A stretch of 64,000 nt of DNA, from NCBI GenBank assembly GCA_965242745.1, contig CBDETG010000035.1, forward strand, positions 1 through 64,000, given 5' to 3'. Positions 16,460 through 24,816 of the stretch are shown here, one piece after another. The notes under the pieces are model-generated. The model was not told where the DNA came from, searched no databases, and saw nothing but the letters and a program-made list of their open reading frames with translations. The DNA is from JABAAI01 sp965242745. GTDB lineage: Bacteria; Spirochaetota; Leptospiria; Leptospirales; Leptonemataceae. Both the position numbers and the translations under genes were made by a program. Within the stretch, counting starts at the first letter, position 1; each line of letters starts with the position of its first letter.

Positions 16460-18292
16460 CTATTTGTTATAGGAGCTATGCTTTTCTTTTGCGCTCATGT
16501 CCTGCGCTCGAAAATAGTCCTGCAAAGCCTTGGCCTCCGGCCCCATATATTTCTGTAACTGCATAGGCGCTATAGCAGCAATGTCTACCTGTATCAAAAC
16601 ATCCAGAGTATTGTCAAATTCACGATCTATATTAAATCCCAGAACAGCTGCATTTAACTTGAGATATTGACGCAATAAGACAGGGAAGGCTTCGCCAGAC
16701 ACAGAAAGGTTTTGGATAAGTCGTGAGATTTGTTCAGTACTAACTATACCTGCGAGCATGGCGTAATCCCAGAATGTCTTCCTTTGCGGGTAGGAAAAAG
16801 GGCATAGAGCTTTGAGGCGGGCAGCAAGTTCAGGCTTGAAGTGGTGTATACGTAGCCAGTCTCTCATCATAGCCCGCGCTACGGGGGGATAAGCCCTGCC
16901 TATGCTCACTGGCCCTATCATATTGCGATATTTGTGCAGAAGCATAAACCGCGCCAGCCCCCGCCATAAAGCAAAGAGAGTCTTGATGTTCTTTCTGTCT
17001 TCCATCTGCACAAAAGCGCGGCCTAACTCCACGCATGGCCTGACAAGCTTGAAGAAAACTTCATCATAACGAAATAAGGAAGACGTGTAAAGGCCCCCCG
17101 GTCCTCTTTCTTCTAAAACGTGGTCTACCACCGCCATGCGATAGGCGCCTGCGATACGTTTCTTCCCCCTGTTCCATGCTACTAAGTGCAGATAGTAATG
17201 ATCATATTCATCCAGACCTGTACCGCCGCCCTCACTGCCGAAGGCCTCTTGTCTCAGATGACCTATTTCACGAAGTATCTTTGGAGCCTGAGCCATAGTT
17301 AAGACAAACAAGTCTAAGGAGGATTCCCGGCATAGCAGGGCTTCTTTGGGCAAAGAAGCAAACTCATGCGCCAGAGCCTCAGATGACTCTGAAGCAGCAG
17401 GGCTCCTTTCCTGCGCCTTGTCTTCGAGAGGCGGCGCTTTTTGCTCTGCCAGCTTTGACTTATCAGAGTTCTGCAGCGGGTGTTCCTTAGGCATTCTAGC
17501 TAAGGAGTAACTATGCAGACGTAAATAATCACTTAGGCGCTTGTAAGATGAAAAAGAAAGCAGGCTTTTGCTTCCAAGACATGAGCCAAAAATATAGCGT
17601 ATTTTTTTATTCCTCTTGTTAAGAAATTCTCTGACCAATAAAAGAGTGCGAAGATAGGAGGGGAAAATGTAGAAAAGAAAACTATTGCGGCCTTGGATAA
17701 ATACGGGGCACACAGTCGCTTGGCTTCTTTGTACCAGCATCCCCACAACACTCCCCCATGCTATATCTTGGATTTGGAGGCTTGCCCAGTGGAAATGCGA
17801 AACTTGGCCAGCAGGAAAGATGATGAGACATCCTCCCTTCTTCAGATGCGCTAAGCTTAGGCGCAGCGCCTTGGCATTACTTTGCGCAGCCTTTTGAGAA
17901 TATAATTCTAATTCCAGAAAGTTCGGGCTCAATTCAGGGAAACAGCGCAGGAGCTTATTTGCAAAGGTCTTAATATCACGACGCACCCCCTGTACAAGAG
18001 ACATGAGAGTCACACCCTCTGCGCAGCCAAAGGGATGGTTTGCTACTACAACCAAAGGGCCTGTGCTGGGGAGCTGCTCTAGGGGGATGCCTGCAAGCTC
18101 ATGTTTCAGGCTAAGACAATTTCGCGTATAATCCAGAAAGCCTTGGGGGCTTAGGTCTTCGGGAGCTGCTTTGTAATACTTGGCTATTGTTTTAAGCCCA
18201 CTGAGATTTTCGCAAAATGAAGCCAGTAATCGAGGCAGCCAAGGAAAATGCAATTGGACTCTGCGTTCTCTTTCGATTTGAATATGCATCAT
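16460..18292 (-). CDS. Two-domain acyltransferase, OlsF-like (ornithine lipid synthesis)
   Basis: About 610 residues. Starts possible at TTG 18304 or the ATG ATG at 18292, which is preferred. The N-terminal half is a PlsC/OlsA-type O-acyltransferase: GPLVVVANHPFGCAEGVTLM has NHPFG in place of the usual NH-x4-D box, and GGCLIIFPAGQVSHF matches the FPEG-type block. The C-terminal half is a GNAT/OlsB ('hemolysin') domain: REIGHLRQEAFG, GLDEYDHYYLHLVAWN, IAGAYRMAV, CVELGRAFVQ, GPVSIGRAY. This order, O-acyltransferase then N-acyltransferase, is that of OlsF, which makes ornithine or related aminolipids in one chain. A charged linker (about 265-305) joins them. The substrate amino acid is not predictable. 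Confidence 0.8.
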   Translation of the reverse strand: MMHIQIERERRVQLHFPWLPRLLASFCENLSGLKTIAKYYKAAPEDLSPQGFLDYTRNCLSLKHELAGIPLEQLPSTGPLVVVANHPFGCAEGVTLMSLVQGVRRDIKTFANKLLRCFPELSPNFLELELYSQKAAQSNAKALRLSLAHLKKGGCLIIFPAGQVSHFHWASLQIQDIAWGSVVGMLVQRSQATVCPVFIQGRNSFLFYIFPSYLRTLLLVREFLNKRNKKIRYIFGSCLGSKSLLSFSSYKRLSDYLRLHSYSLARMPKEHPLQNSDKSKLAEQKAPPLEDKAQERSPAASESSEALAHEFASLPKEALLCRESSLDLFVLTMAQAPKILREIGHLRQEAFGSEGGGTGLDEYDHYYLHLVAWNRGKKRIAGAYRMAVVDHVLEERGPGGLYTSSLFRYDEVFFKLVRPCVELGRAFVQMEDRKNIKTLFALWRGLARFMLLHKYRNMIGPVSIGRAYPPVARAMMRDWLRIHHFKPELAARLKALCPFSYPQRKTFWDYAMLAGIVSTEQISRLIQNLSVSGEAFPVLLRQYLKLNAAVLGFNIDREFDNTLDVLIQVDIAAIAPMQLQKYMGPEAKALQDYFRAQDMSAKEKHSSYNK

Positions 18293-18439
18293 CCAAAATC
18301 TCAATATAAGAGCAACAAGATATGCGGAATATAGAGAAGCAAGCCAGACTGTAAGCTTGAGAAGAAGGCGCCAAGAAGCACCTAAGACAATAATTTGTTT
18401 AGATATAGCATGTCTAGCATATTTTCCCCTAAGTCTAAG

Positions 18440-19084
18440 CTATGTGAGTTTATAGCTCCTCCGGTGTAAAGGGCAGGGCCCATGCCTGCTTATCAAAAGC
18501 CTATGTTCTTTCGTGGGATAGCCTTTATGTTTCTGGAAGCGGTATAGGGGGAAATAGGGAGCAAGGGCTGTCATCCTTTTATCACGGAGGAACTTGGCCG
18601 CAATAGACGCTGCTGCAATACTGAGTGCCCGCTTATCCCCCTTGACAAGAGACTGCGTATGGAGCATAGGGAAACTCTTTTTGAGCCGCAAAAAGCGGTA
18701 GTTTCCATCTATGAGGACCAGCGTCTTTGCCAAGTCTATACTTTTATGCGTATTCCGAAAACGTTGTATGAGATATATGACAGCTCTTTCGATGGCCCTG
18801 TTAATATTGATCTGATCTATCACTCTATTGGAGATAAAGACATTTTGACAAAAGCAGGCTCTCTTGTTTATGATATGAAAGGCCTCTTGCCTGGCCTCAG
18901 CTTGAAGCTGCTTGGAATCCCGCACACACGCTAATGCCCCCAATGGCTCATAGGACGCTTTGTCAAAGCTGACAGCAGCCACAGCCACAGGGCCAGCCAG
19001 AGGGCCTCTGCCTGCTTCATCTATACCTATGATATTCTTGTAAAGGCCTTGCTTAAGAATGTCTTTCTCAAATGTGAAGTCCAC
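18440..19084 (-). CDS. rnhB: Ribonuclease HII
   Basis: Cleaves RNA in RNA-DNA hybrids and removes single ribonucleotides from DNA; cytoplasmic. 214 residues. The active-site opening IIGIDEAGRGPLAGPVAVAAV (Asp-Glu pair), DSKQL, the central LVLIDGNY (Asp) and VKGDKRALSIAAASIAAKFLRD (Asp) carry the expected acidic residues. The C-terminal HKGYPTKEH motif is intact. It lies between the IMPase-like and OlsF-like genes in the same direction. Confidence 0.95.
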   Translation of the reverse strand: MDFTFEKDILKQGLYKNIIGIDEAGRGPLAGPVAVAAVSFDKASYEPLGALACVRDSKQLQAEARQEAFHIINKRACFCQNVFISNRVIDQININRAIERAVIYLIQRFRNTHKSIDLAKTLVLIDGNYRFLRLKKSFPMLHTQSLVKGDKRALSIAAASIAAKFLRDKRMTALAPYFPLYRFQKHKGYPTKEHRLLISRHGPCPLHRRSYKLT

Positions 19085-19128
19085 AGCTTGAGATACAAGG
19101 AGCGCTTACAACTTTAAGTCTGAGAGTA

Positions 19129-19974
19129 TCAATTTATGCTGCCCATAGCCTGCACTTGCTGCAGCAGTTCCAGCAGCGTATCATGCAGCTTCGTATTGCT
19201 GGCTAGGAGATTAGAGGAAACAAGGTGATCTATTGCTTTCCCCTCAAAGTCGCTCAGCATAGCGCCTGCCTCCTGCAAAATCACGATCACAGCGCATAGG
19301 TCCTGCGCCTTGAAACTATGCTCCCAGAAGGCGTCAAAAAGCCCTTCTGCAATCCAACATAAATCCAAAACGGCAGAGCCAGAACGCCGTAGACCCGTGC
19401 CGCTTCCTATAAAGGCAGCCAGATTACACAGAATGTGATCAATAGTATTACGGCGTTCATAATCATAGGGCAGACCTGAGGCTGTAATGGCTCGTTCAAT
19501 TTTATTTGTCTGCGAGACGTAAATATGCTGCTTATTTTTGTAAGCGCCTCCTCCAGCAATAGCCTGATAGCTATCCTCAGAACAAGGCTGGTAGACGACT
19601 CCACATACGGGCGTAGAGCGAAAGGAAATACCAGCTAAAGCGCAGAAGTGTGAAATACAATGGGCAAAGTTGCGCTGCCCATCCAAAGGATTCAGATGCC
19701 AGGCAAAATCACTCTCTAGACGTCTTTCTCCCTGCTGCTTGGGAAAGCTGTCTTTTGGGAAACGTTTGCTCAGGAAATCTACCAGCCTTTCTTCTATATG
19801 AGCAGCGATTCTTTGCAATTTTACGGGGTCTTTGTCATGGCTGTCCCGGCGCCGGTTGAAATACTTGGCCTGTAAGCTCAAAAGCTCCCGCCCCGTTTCT
19901 CTCAGGATAGAGCTCGCTGCGCTTTGGCGCTGCTCTATCTCGTCCAAGGGGAAAGAAATTAGGCCTGTTTTCAT
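19129..19974 (-). CDS. Inositol monophosphatase family protein with altered metal ligand
   Basis: 281 residues with the IMPase fold. HLNPLDGQRNFAH (about 93-105) corresponds to the family W-x-I-D-P-L-D-G-T-x-N-F, and GLRRSGSAVLDLCWIAEGLFDAFWE and LQEAGAMLSDFEG match later blocks. The first Asp of DPLDG is Asn (Asn95) while Asp98 is kept. The second acidic site reads FKAQDLCAV instead of W-D-x-A-A. These changes may alter metal binding or substrate. Family members hydrolyse inositol-P, 3'-phosphoadenosine-5'-phosphate or fructose bisphosphate. Confidence 0.75.
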   Translation of the reverse strand: MKTGLISFPLDEIEQRQSAASSILRETGRELLSLQAKYFNRRRDSHDKDPVKLQRIAAHIEERLVDFLSKRFPKDSFPKQQGERRLESDFAWHLNPLDGQRNFAHCISHFCALAGISFRSTPVCGVVYQPCSEDSYQAIAGGGAYKNKQHIYVSQTNKIERAITASGLPYDYERRNTIDHILCNLAAFIGSGTGLRRSGSAVLDLCWIAEGLFDAFWEHSFKAQDLCAVIVILQEAGAMLSDFEGKAIDHLVSSNLLASNTKLHDTLLELLQQVQAMGSIN

Positions 19975-20044
19975 AGTTAGATCACAATGCTCACGGCACA
20001 GACTAAGGAAAGCAAAAAAGCGCTAAAGCAGGCATGGCTGCATA

Positions 20045-20131
20045 AAAAGTCTAAAGCTCTAAGTCACATTTTCATGCCTTTGTAATAATCCAAGACTTCA
20101 GCAACCCTGCCTATTTTTGCGACCCTCCCTT
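20045..20131 (-). repeat. Left 87-bp direct repeat: duplicated 3' end of wzt
   Basis: Matches 21533-21619 with four mismatches. In the right copy this sequence is the last codons and stop of wzt plus downstream DNA. In the left copy it supplies the last codons and stop of the methyltransferase gene and the DNA beyond. The two copies enclose the methyltransferase. Confidence 0.95.
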
Positions 20132-21457
20132 ATCATAATTTAGCATTGCTTTTTTTATTTTGCTAATGTCGCCCTTTACCCATTCATGCCTACTTTCAAA
20201 TGTAGTATGGATATGCTTTTCTATTGCCCGAAAGCGCGGCGTTAGCAGCTTATATTCCAGCTTATAGCCGCGGTTCGGGTCGCTTGTTTGGTAGCTGTCT
20301 AGACGTTTTTGGTAATTCGAAGCTATGCCTACTTTGTATTCGTCTTTATATGCCGTGTTAGATATGATATATACGTATTTCTGCCCTCTGTAGTCTTTGC
20401 CTGTGTCTGTTCTTTTAGGGGGAGTGATCTGCGTCGGCGGAAGCTCTTTTAGCAAACTGTATATGTCCCTTTGTTTTGTCGTTTCGTCTTCATACCAAAG
20501 CTCTTTTTTCAAACGCTCGCGAACAAGCACGCCTGCAAGCGTGCTTATATCAACGCCAATCCAGCGGCGGCCTAACTTCTCAGCCGCAACGCAAGTAGTA
20601 GCGCATCCGCAAAATGGATCCAGCACGAGGTCACCTTCTTTACTGCTTGCTTGGATGATGCGCTCTAATAATGCTAAGGGCTTTTGCGTAGGGTAGCCAG
20701 TGCGTTCTTTAGATGCTGGATTGACAGGATAAATATCATACCAAAAGTCACTTGTAGGCTTGCCCTTGCTGTCTTGTAAATATTGTTTTCTACCACCCAA
20801 CTGCTCCCTATATAGGCCAATATGATCCTTTTTTCTAAATCTTTCTTTTATATAATCCTCTGTATAAGGAGTATATATCATTTGGAATTGAAAGGTATGC
20901 GATTTAGCATAACTAAAGATAGTATCATGCTGAGGAATGAATTTTTTTGCGGTAGCTTTACCGCCCGATGCCGTCCCCCGCTCCCAGCTTATCTCATTTA
21001 CAAAGTTCTTTTCACCAAAAACGCAATCCAGTAGTATTTTTAGGTAGTGCGCCATAGTCGAGTCGCAGTGCAGGTACAGACTCCCCGTGTTTTTTAGTAG
21101 ACGATGGCACTCTATAATCCGTATAGCCATATAAGCAAGGTAGCAAAAATTATAGCTTCTTCGACCCTCTATACCTTGAATGCCATTCAAAAATGAGTGT
21201 ATCTTTTCTTGATCCTCTTTTATCGTTTCAAGCCATTCGTCCCGCAAATCATCCCTTGTGAAAATATCCTTAAAACTTGCGCCTTCCGCGCTGCTTCCTA
21301 TAGGCGCAGTAAAGACTTTCTTTTTATTAAAGGGCGGGTCTAAATATATCAAGTCAACAGACCCGCTGTTTATGCCCTGCAATACGTCGATATTATTACG
21401 GCAAAAAATAGTCCTATTGGGTATTTGCGGGCGTGTTTGCTGCTTGCGTTTAGTCAT
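20111..21457 (-). CDS. DNA methyltransferase (DPPF type) with GIY-YIG/T5orf172-like C-terminal domain
   Basis: 448 residues. Motif IV comes first (VDLIYLDPPFNKKK, DPPF 40-43) and motif I near the C-terminal side (LVLDPFCGCATTCVAAEKLGRRWIGVDIS, DPFCG 280-284). This is the beta-class order of N6-adenine or N4-cytosine methylases; TQKPLALLERII precedes it as usual. Residues about 355-440 (KYVYIISNTAYKDEYKVGIASNYQKRLDSYQ, then AIEKHIHTTFESRHEWVKG) resemble the T5orf172/MUG113 branch of GIY-YIG nucleases. The polypeptide may thus modify and nick, or use the domain for targeting. No separate restriction gene is adjacent. It is bracketed by 87-bp copies of the wzt 3' end, so it is clearly an insertion into the polysaccharide gene run. 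Confidence 0.85.
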   Translation of the reverse strand: MTKRKQQTRPQIPNRTIFCRNNIDVLQGINSGSVDLIYLDPPFNKKKVFTAPIGSSAEGASFKDIFTRDDLRDEWLETIKEDQEKIHSFLNGIQGIEGRRSYNFCYLAYMAIRIIECHRLLKNTGSLYLHCDSTMAHYLKILLDCVFGEKNFVNEISWERGTASGGKATAKKFIPQHDTIFSYAKSHTFQFQMIYTPYTEDYIKERFRKKDHIGLYREQLGGRKQYLQDSKGKPTSDFWYDIYPVNPASKERTGYPTQKPLALLERIIQASSKEGDLVLDPFCGCATTCVAAEKLGRRWIGVDISTLAGVLVRERLKKELWYEDETTKQRDIYSLLKELPPTQITPPKRTDTGKDYRGQKYVYIISNTAYKDEYKVGIASNYQKRLDSYQTSDPNRGYKLEYKLLTPRFRAIEKHIHTTFESRHEWVKGDISKIKKAMLNYDKGGSQK

Positions 21458-21532
21458 AATATACGGTATCCAGCGGGATAGAGTAACTTGCGTCTCAAAA
21501 GGATAATTAGCGCAATAAAGTATATATTACCC

Positions 21533-21619
21533 AAAAGTCTAAAGCTCTAAGTCACATTTTCATGCCTTTGTAATAATCCAAGACTTCAGCAACCTTGCCT
21601 ATTTTTAGGACTCTCCCTT
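21533..21619 (-). repeat. Right 87-bp direct repeat: native 3' end of wzt
   Basis: Includes the last ~22 codons of wzt, its stop and 19 bp beyond. The duplicate at 20045-20131 lies on the other side of the methyltransferase gene. In the wzt frame the shared TAG-containing run is read AAA-ATA-GGC; in the methyltransferase frame it gives the stop. Confidence 0.95.
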
Positions 21620-22349
21620 GGTGCATGCAAACAGCTTTTGTACACAGCCTTTCTATCAAACTCAGCGTATGGCTTACGCATAGCACAGCTGCGCCATGCT
21701 TGGCAAGTTCCTGAATCTTCTGAAAGCATTTTTCCTGAAAACGCATATCTCCCACTGCAAATATTTCATCCAAGAGTATGATCTGCGCATCGAGGTGTAT
21801 GGCCACAGAAAAGGCCAGACGCACACTCATACCACTGGAGTAGCGTTTGGCCGGCGTGTCAATGTGCTTCCCTATCTCGGAAAAGTTAAGGATCATTCCC
21901 AGTTTTTCCAGAATTTCTGTTTTTTTCATGCCCAAAATAGCTCCAGATAGAAAAATATTTTCCCGCCCGGTCAATTCTGGGTGCAAACCTATGCCCACTT
22001 CCAGCAGGCTCACGGTATTGCCTCTTATGCGCACACAGCCTTCGCTTGGGGCAGTAATACGAGATATGATCTTGCATAAGGTAGATTTCCCTGCTCCATT
22101 TTTACCTACGATGCCCCATATCTCGCCCTTTCTGATTTGCAAGGATACATTCTGCAGACTCTGCACATAGCCTTTATGAATATGTATGCCTTGCTGCCCG
22201 GAGTCATGAAGCAGCGGCGTATTAGGGTCTTCCTTCTTGCGCAGGCGTGACCAAAAACTTTCCAGGTCATGGCGCAGGGTCCCGCTGTTAATTTTGCCCA
22301 AGCGGTATGTTTTAGAGAGATTTTCTATTTGCAATACTACAGCTGACAT
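21552..22349 (-). CDS. wzt: Polysaccharide ABC exporter, ATPase subunit (Wzt/TagH family)
   Basis: 265 residues, cytoplasmic ATPase of an O-antigen or capsule exporter. Walker A GKNGAGKST, Q-loop region VSLLEVGIGLHPELTGRENIFLSG (diagnostic of Wzt/TagH/RfbE), signature YSSGMSVRLAFSVA, Walker B IILLDEIFAVGD and switch histidine SHTLS are intact. The N-terminal insertion of about 30 residues before Walker A (LRHDLESFWSRLRKKED) is typical. No C-terminal carbohydrate-binding domain is present, so export is likely of the capping-independent kind. The permease gene lies directly upstream. Confidence 0.93.
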   Translation of the reverse strand: MSAVVLQIENLSKTYRLGKINSGTLRHDLESFWSRLRKKEDPNTPLLHDSGQQGIHIHKGYVQSLQNVSLQIRKGEIWGIVGKNGAGKSTLCKIISRITAPSEGCVRIRGNTVSLLEVGIGLHPELTGRENIFLSGAILGMKKTEILEKLGMILNFSEIGKHIDTPAKRYSSGMSVRLAFSVAIHLDAQIILLDEIFAVGDMRFQEKCFQKIQELAKHGAAVLCVSHTLSLIERLCTKAVCMHQGRVLKIGKVAEVLDYYKGMKM

Positions 22350-22369
22350 GAAATACTTAATCTACGTGC

Positions 22370-23308
22370 TTATATGGTATCTACGAAGTTACGCTGTGTA
22401 CGCTGAAAAGCATACAAGCCTATCAACAAGCTTACTATGCTTATCCCCCAGCTCAGCAGGGCTTCATGGAAGTGCAGGGAGGACTTGCCTAAAACGAGCA
22501 TACGAAAGCTTTCTATTACGGCAGACATAGGATTACAGGCGTACCAAGAGCGGTATTCCTGAGGTACTTGAGAAAGCGGATAGACGATAGGGCTGCAATA
22601 CATCCATAACTGTACGACAAAGGTCATAAGCTGTAATAAATCTTTGTATTTTACGGAAAGGGAAGCTATGATAAGACCAGAGCCCAGACTGATGACAGCC
22701 ATTTGGAAAACCAGGCAGGGTATAAGCAGGATAGAGAGCCAGCTTACATGTACATTGTGCCCTTCTGCGAAGATATAGTAACAAAGGAAAGCGAAAAAAA
22801 TCAGTACATTTAAAAAAAACCTCCCTAATGAGCTTAGCAGGATTGCAATAGGCATACTCAAACGGGGGAAATAGATTTTGCGCAGCCAGTCTTTATTGTC
22901 TACAAAGTTCGTGGCAATTTTTTGGAAGCACATGGCAAAATAAGACCATAAGATACTCCCGGACATGTAAAATAAAAAAGGCGGCAGCTGGTCTGTAGAA
23001 AGCTTTACAACTCTTCCAAAGACGAAAGTAAAAACCACAGCCGACAAAAGGGGTTGGATTACAAACCATAGAGGCCCAAGAATCGTTTGTACATAATTTA
23101 TTATATAATCCCGGCGTACGAGAAATTTGATCAAGTCTCTGTAATGCCAAAGCTCCTTAGCATAAGCAGCCAGGGTGACTCTATGGCGATCTACCACGTA
23201 GCTCCATTCGCCCTCTTTTGCCGAATACTTCCCGGCAGCTTTGTATGGCTTGCTGTTTCTTTGTCTGGCATTGCCAATGCGGCCTTTCCTTTGCCTTTGC
23301 TCTTTCAT
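22370..23308 (-). CDS. wzm: Polysaccharide ABC exporter, permease subunit (Wzm family)
   Basis: 312 residues, ABC-2 type permease with six membrane segments. The amphipathic N-terminal part (LWHYRDLIKFLVRRDYIINYVQTILGPLWFVIQPLL) is the classic start of Wzm/TagG. MSGSILWSYFAMCFQKIATNFVDNKDWLRKIYFPRLSMPIA and CSPIVYPLSQVP, WYACNPMSAVIESFR match conserved blocks. The first 50 residues are extra, basic and probably cytoplasmic. The start overlaps the glycosyltransferase stop by 4 bases, and wzt follows after 20 bp. Together they export an O-antigen or capsule-like glycan. Confidence 0.93.
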   Translation of the reverse strand: MKEQRQRKGRIGNARQRNSKPYKAAGKYSAKEGEWSYVVDRHRVTLAAYAKELWHYRDLIKFLVRRDYIINYVQTILGPLWFVIQPLLSAVVFTFVFGRVVKLSTDQLPPFLFYMSGSILWSYFAMCFQKIATNFVDNKDWLRKIYFPRLSMPIAILLSSLGRFFLNVLIFFAFLCYYIFAEGHNVHVSWLSILLIPCLVFQMAVISLGSGLIIASLSVKYKDLLQLMTFVVQLWMYCSPIVYPLSQVPQEYRSWYACNPMSAVIESFRMLVLGKSSLHFHEALLSWGISIVSLLIGLYAFQRTQRNFVDTI

Positions 23309-24816
23309 GAAGTCCTTTTCTTTGCCGCCATCGACTCTGTATAGAGCCTTTTGTACTGTGCAAACATAGCTTTTTCATTGTAAAGGCTGCGCGCCTTCAT
23401 TAGGCCGGCCTCTCCCATTGCTTTTCTTACTTGTGGATTGCAAAACAGATAGCAGATTTTCTGAGCCATCTCCTTATAGGCTCCCGAAGGCAAAAGAAAG
23501 CCTGTCTTTGCCTCATCCACCACTTCAGATACGCCGCCTACCTGTGAGGCTACAATAGGCAAAGAAGCGGCAGAGGCTTCGAGCAGCACTGAGGGGAAAG
23601 TATCAGCTTTGCTTGTACTGAGATAAATATCAGCTGCCTGGTAAAAGAGGATCAGGCGATGCGCATCCTTTTGAAAGGGGAAGGAATATGTAGAAAAGCC
23701 GTTCATAGAGCTGATGCGGCAGGATTGTTCAGAAGCGTTGCTGCCTCCCCCCAGTCTCAGCAATAGCAATCCCGGCATTTCTCTTGCGCTCCTAGCTAAG
23801 ACATGCTCAGGGCCTGCCACATCTTTGTACACACTCTTTGACTGAGAATATGCGCACAAGACTATAGGAAGGTCCAGCGGCAAAGATAAGGCAAGGCGGG
23901 CCTTTCTTTGGCTGCCTGGCTTGAAAATAGTTAAATCAATCCCATTTCCTATGACGCAAGCCTTTTGCGCAGCAGCTTTGATCATAGAGCGCTCGGCGCA
24001 GTCCAGTAACCATCTGGAAGGAGCAACAAGAGACAAGCGCGTATGCTCGTAGATACGTTTTTTTCGCTGCCAGTTGTATGCGGTGCCATCTCTCAAAAGA
24101 GGGGGATAGCGTTTTAAGTCAGGACAAGCCCCGCAGCCTGTCTCCCAGCGCTTACAGTCCATGCTGTGGGCGCAATGCCCCGTTAGAGCCCACTGGTCAT
24201 GCAAAGTCCATATCACAGGGACGTGTCTGCTCCATTCCGCCAAGAGGTGGAGGTCGAAGTAATTTCCGTGGAGATTATGGCAATGGATAATGTCCGGCCT
24301 CCGAGGCAAAGCAGATATAAGAGCGCGCGCCTTAGGATAGGCAAAGAGCTCATGACCTCTCCAGCGCTCGCCTAATACGTGCCAAGAGCCTGCAAGTCTG
24401 CTTGTTTTTTGCTGTCCTCTTTGCTTTGCAGCATCTGCCTGCCTAAAAACAGCGCGAAGGTCATGAAAAACATGGGAACAAGGCTCCCAGTAAGGCAGCC
24501 TTCTGAGACCGGCTCTAAGCCTTCTTTTCCGTGATGAGAGGAGTTTTGCTTTGTTTTCACTTGCGCTCTGATAGAGAAGCTGCCTTGTTTGTCCTCTTTT
24601 GTTCGGGCGATTCTTGTACTTTGCCTGCTCTAAAGCGGCATCATCGATTTCATTAAGGCCAAAAACCTGGGGCTCTTGGGTAAATCTTTGCTTTACTCCC
24701 AAATAGGCATGATGCCCCTGGCTCAGCCAAAAACGATGCAGCTGCATGGCGACTTTTTCAGCCCCGCCCCACTGATCATAGGTATTAAGCTGCAGGATTG
24801 TGAGAACTTTTCGCAT
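23305..24816 (-). CDS. Glycosyltransferase family 4
   Basis: 503 residues, GT-B fold. The N-terminal part starts ILQLNTYDQWGGAEKVAMQLHRF. A middle block, VPVIWTLHDQWALTGHCAHSMDC with GCGACPDLKRYPPL, is typical of a GT4 subgroup in polysaccharide clusters. LVAPSRWLLDCAERS, VIGNGIDLTIFKPGS and the C-terminal LLEASAASLPIVASQVGGVSEVV (with the nucleotide-sugar binding Glu) are intact. A basic insertion at about 75-150 is poorly conserved. It overlaps both the upstream fcl (32 bp) and the downstream wzm (4 bp). Sugar specificity is not predictable. Confidence 0.9.
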   Translation of the reverse strand: MRKVLTILQLNTYDQWGGAEKVAMQLHRFWLSQGHHAYLGVKQRFTQEPQVFGLNEIDDAALEQAKYKNRPNKRGQTRQLLYQSASENKAKLLSSRKRRLRAGLRRLPYWEPCSHVFHDLRAVFRQADAAKQRGQQKTSRLAGSWHVLGERWRGHELFAYPKARALISALPRRPDIIHCHNLHGNYFDLHLLAEWSRHVPVIWTLHDQWALTGHCAHSMDCKRWETGCGACPDLKRYPPLLRDGTAYNWQRKKRIYEHTRLSLVAPSRWLLDCAERSMIKAAAQKACVIGNGIDLTIFKPGSQRKARLALSLPLDLPIVLCAYSQSKSVYKDVAGPEHVLARSAREMPGLLLLRLGGGSNASEQSCRISSMNGFSTYSFPFQKDAHRLILFYQAADIYLSTSKADTFPSVLLEASAASLPIVASQVGGVSEVVDEAKTGFLLPSGAYKEMAQKICYLFCNPQVRKAMGEAGLMKARSLYNEKAMFAQYKRLYTESMAAKKRTS

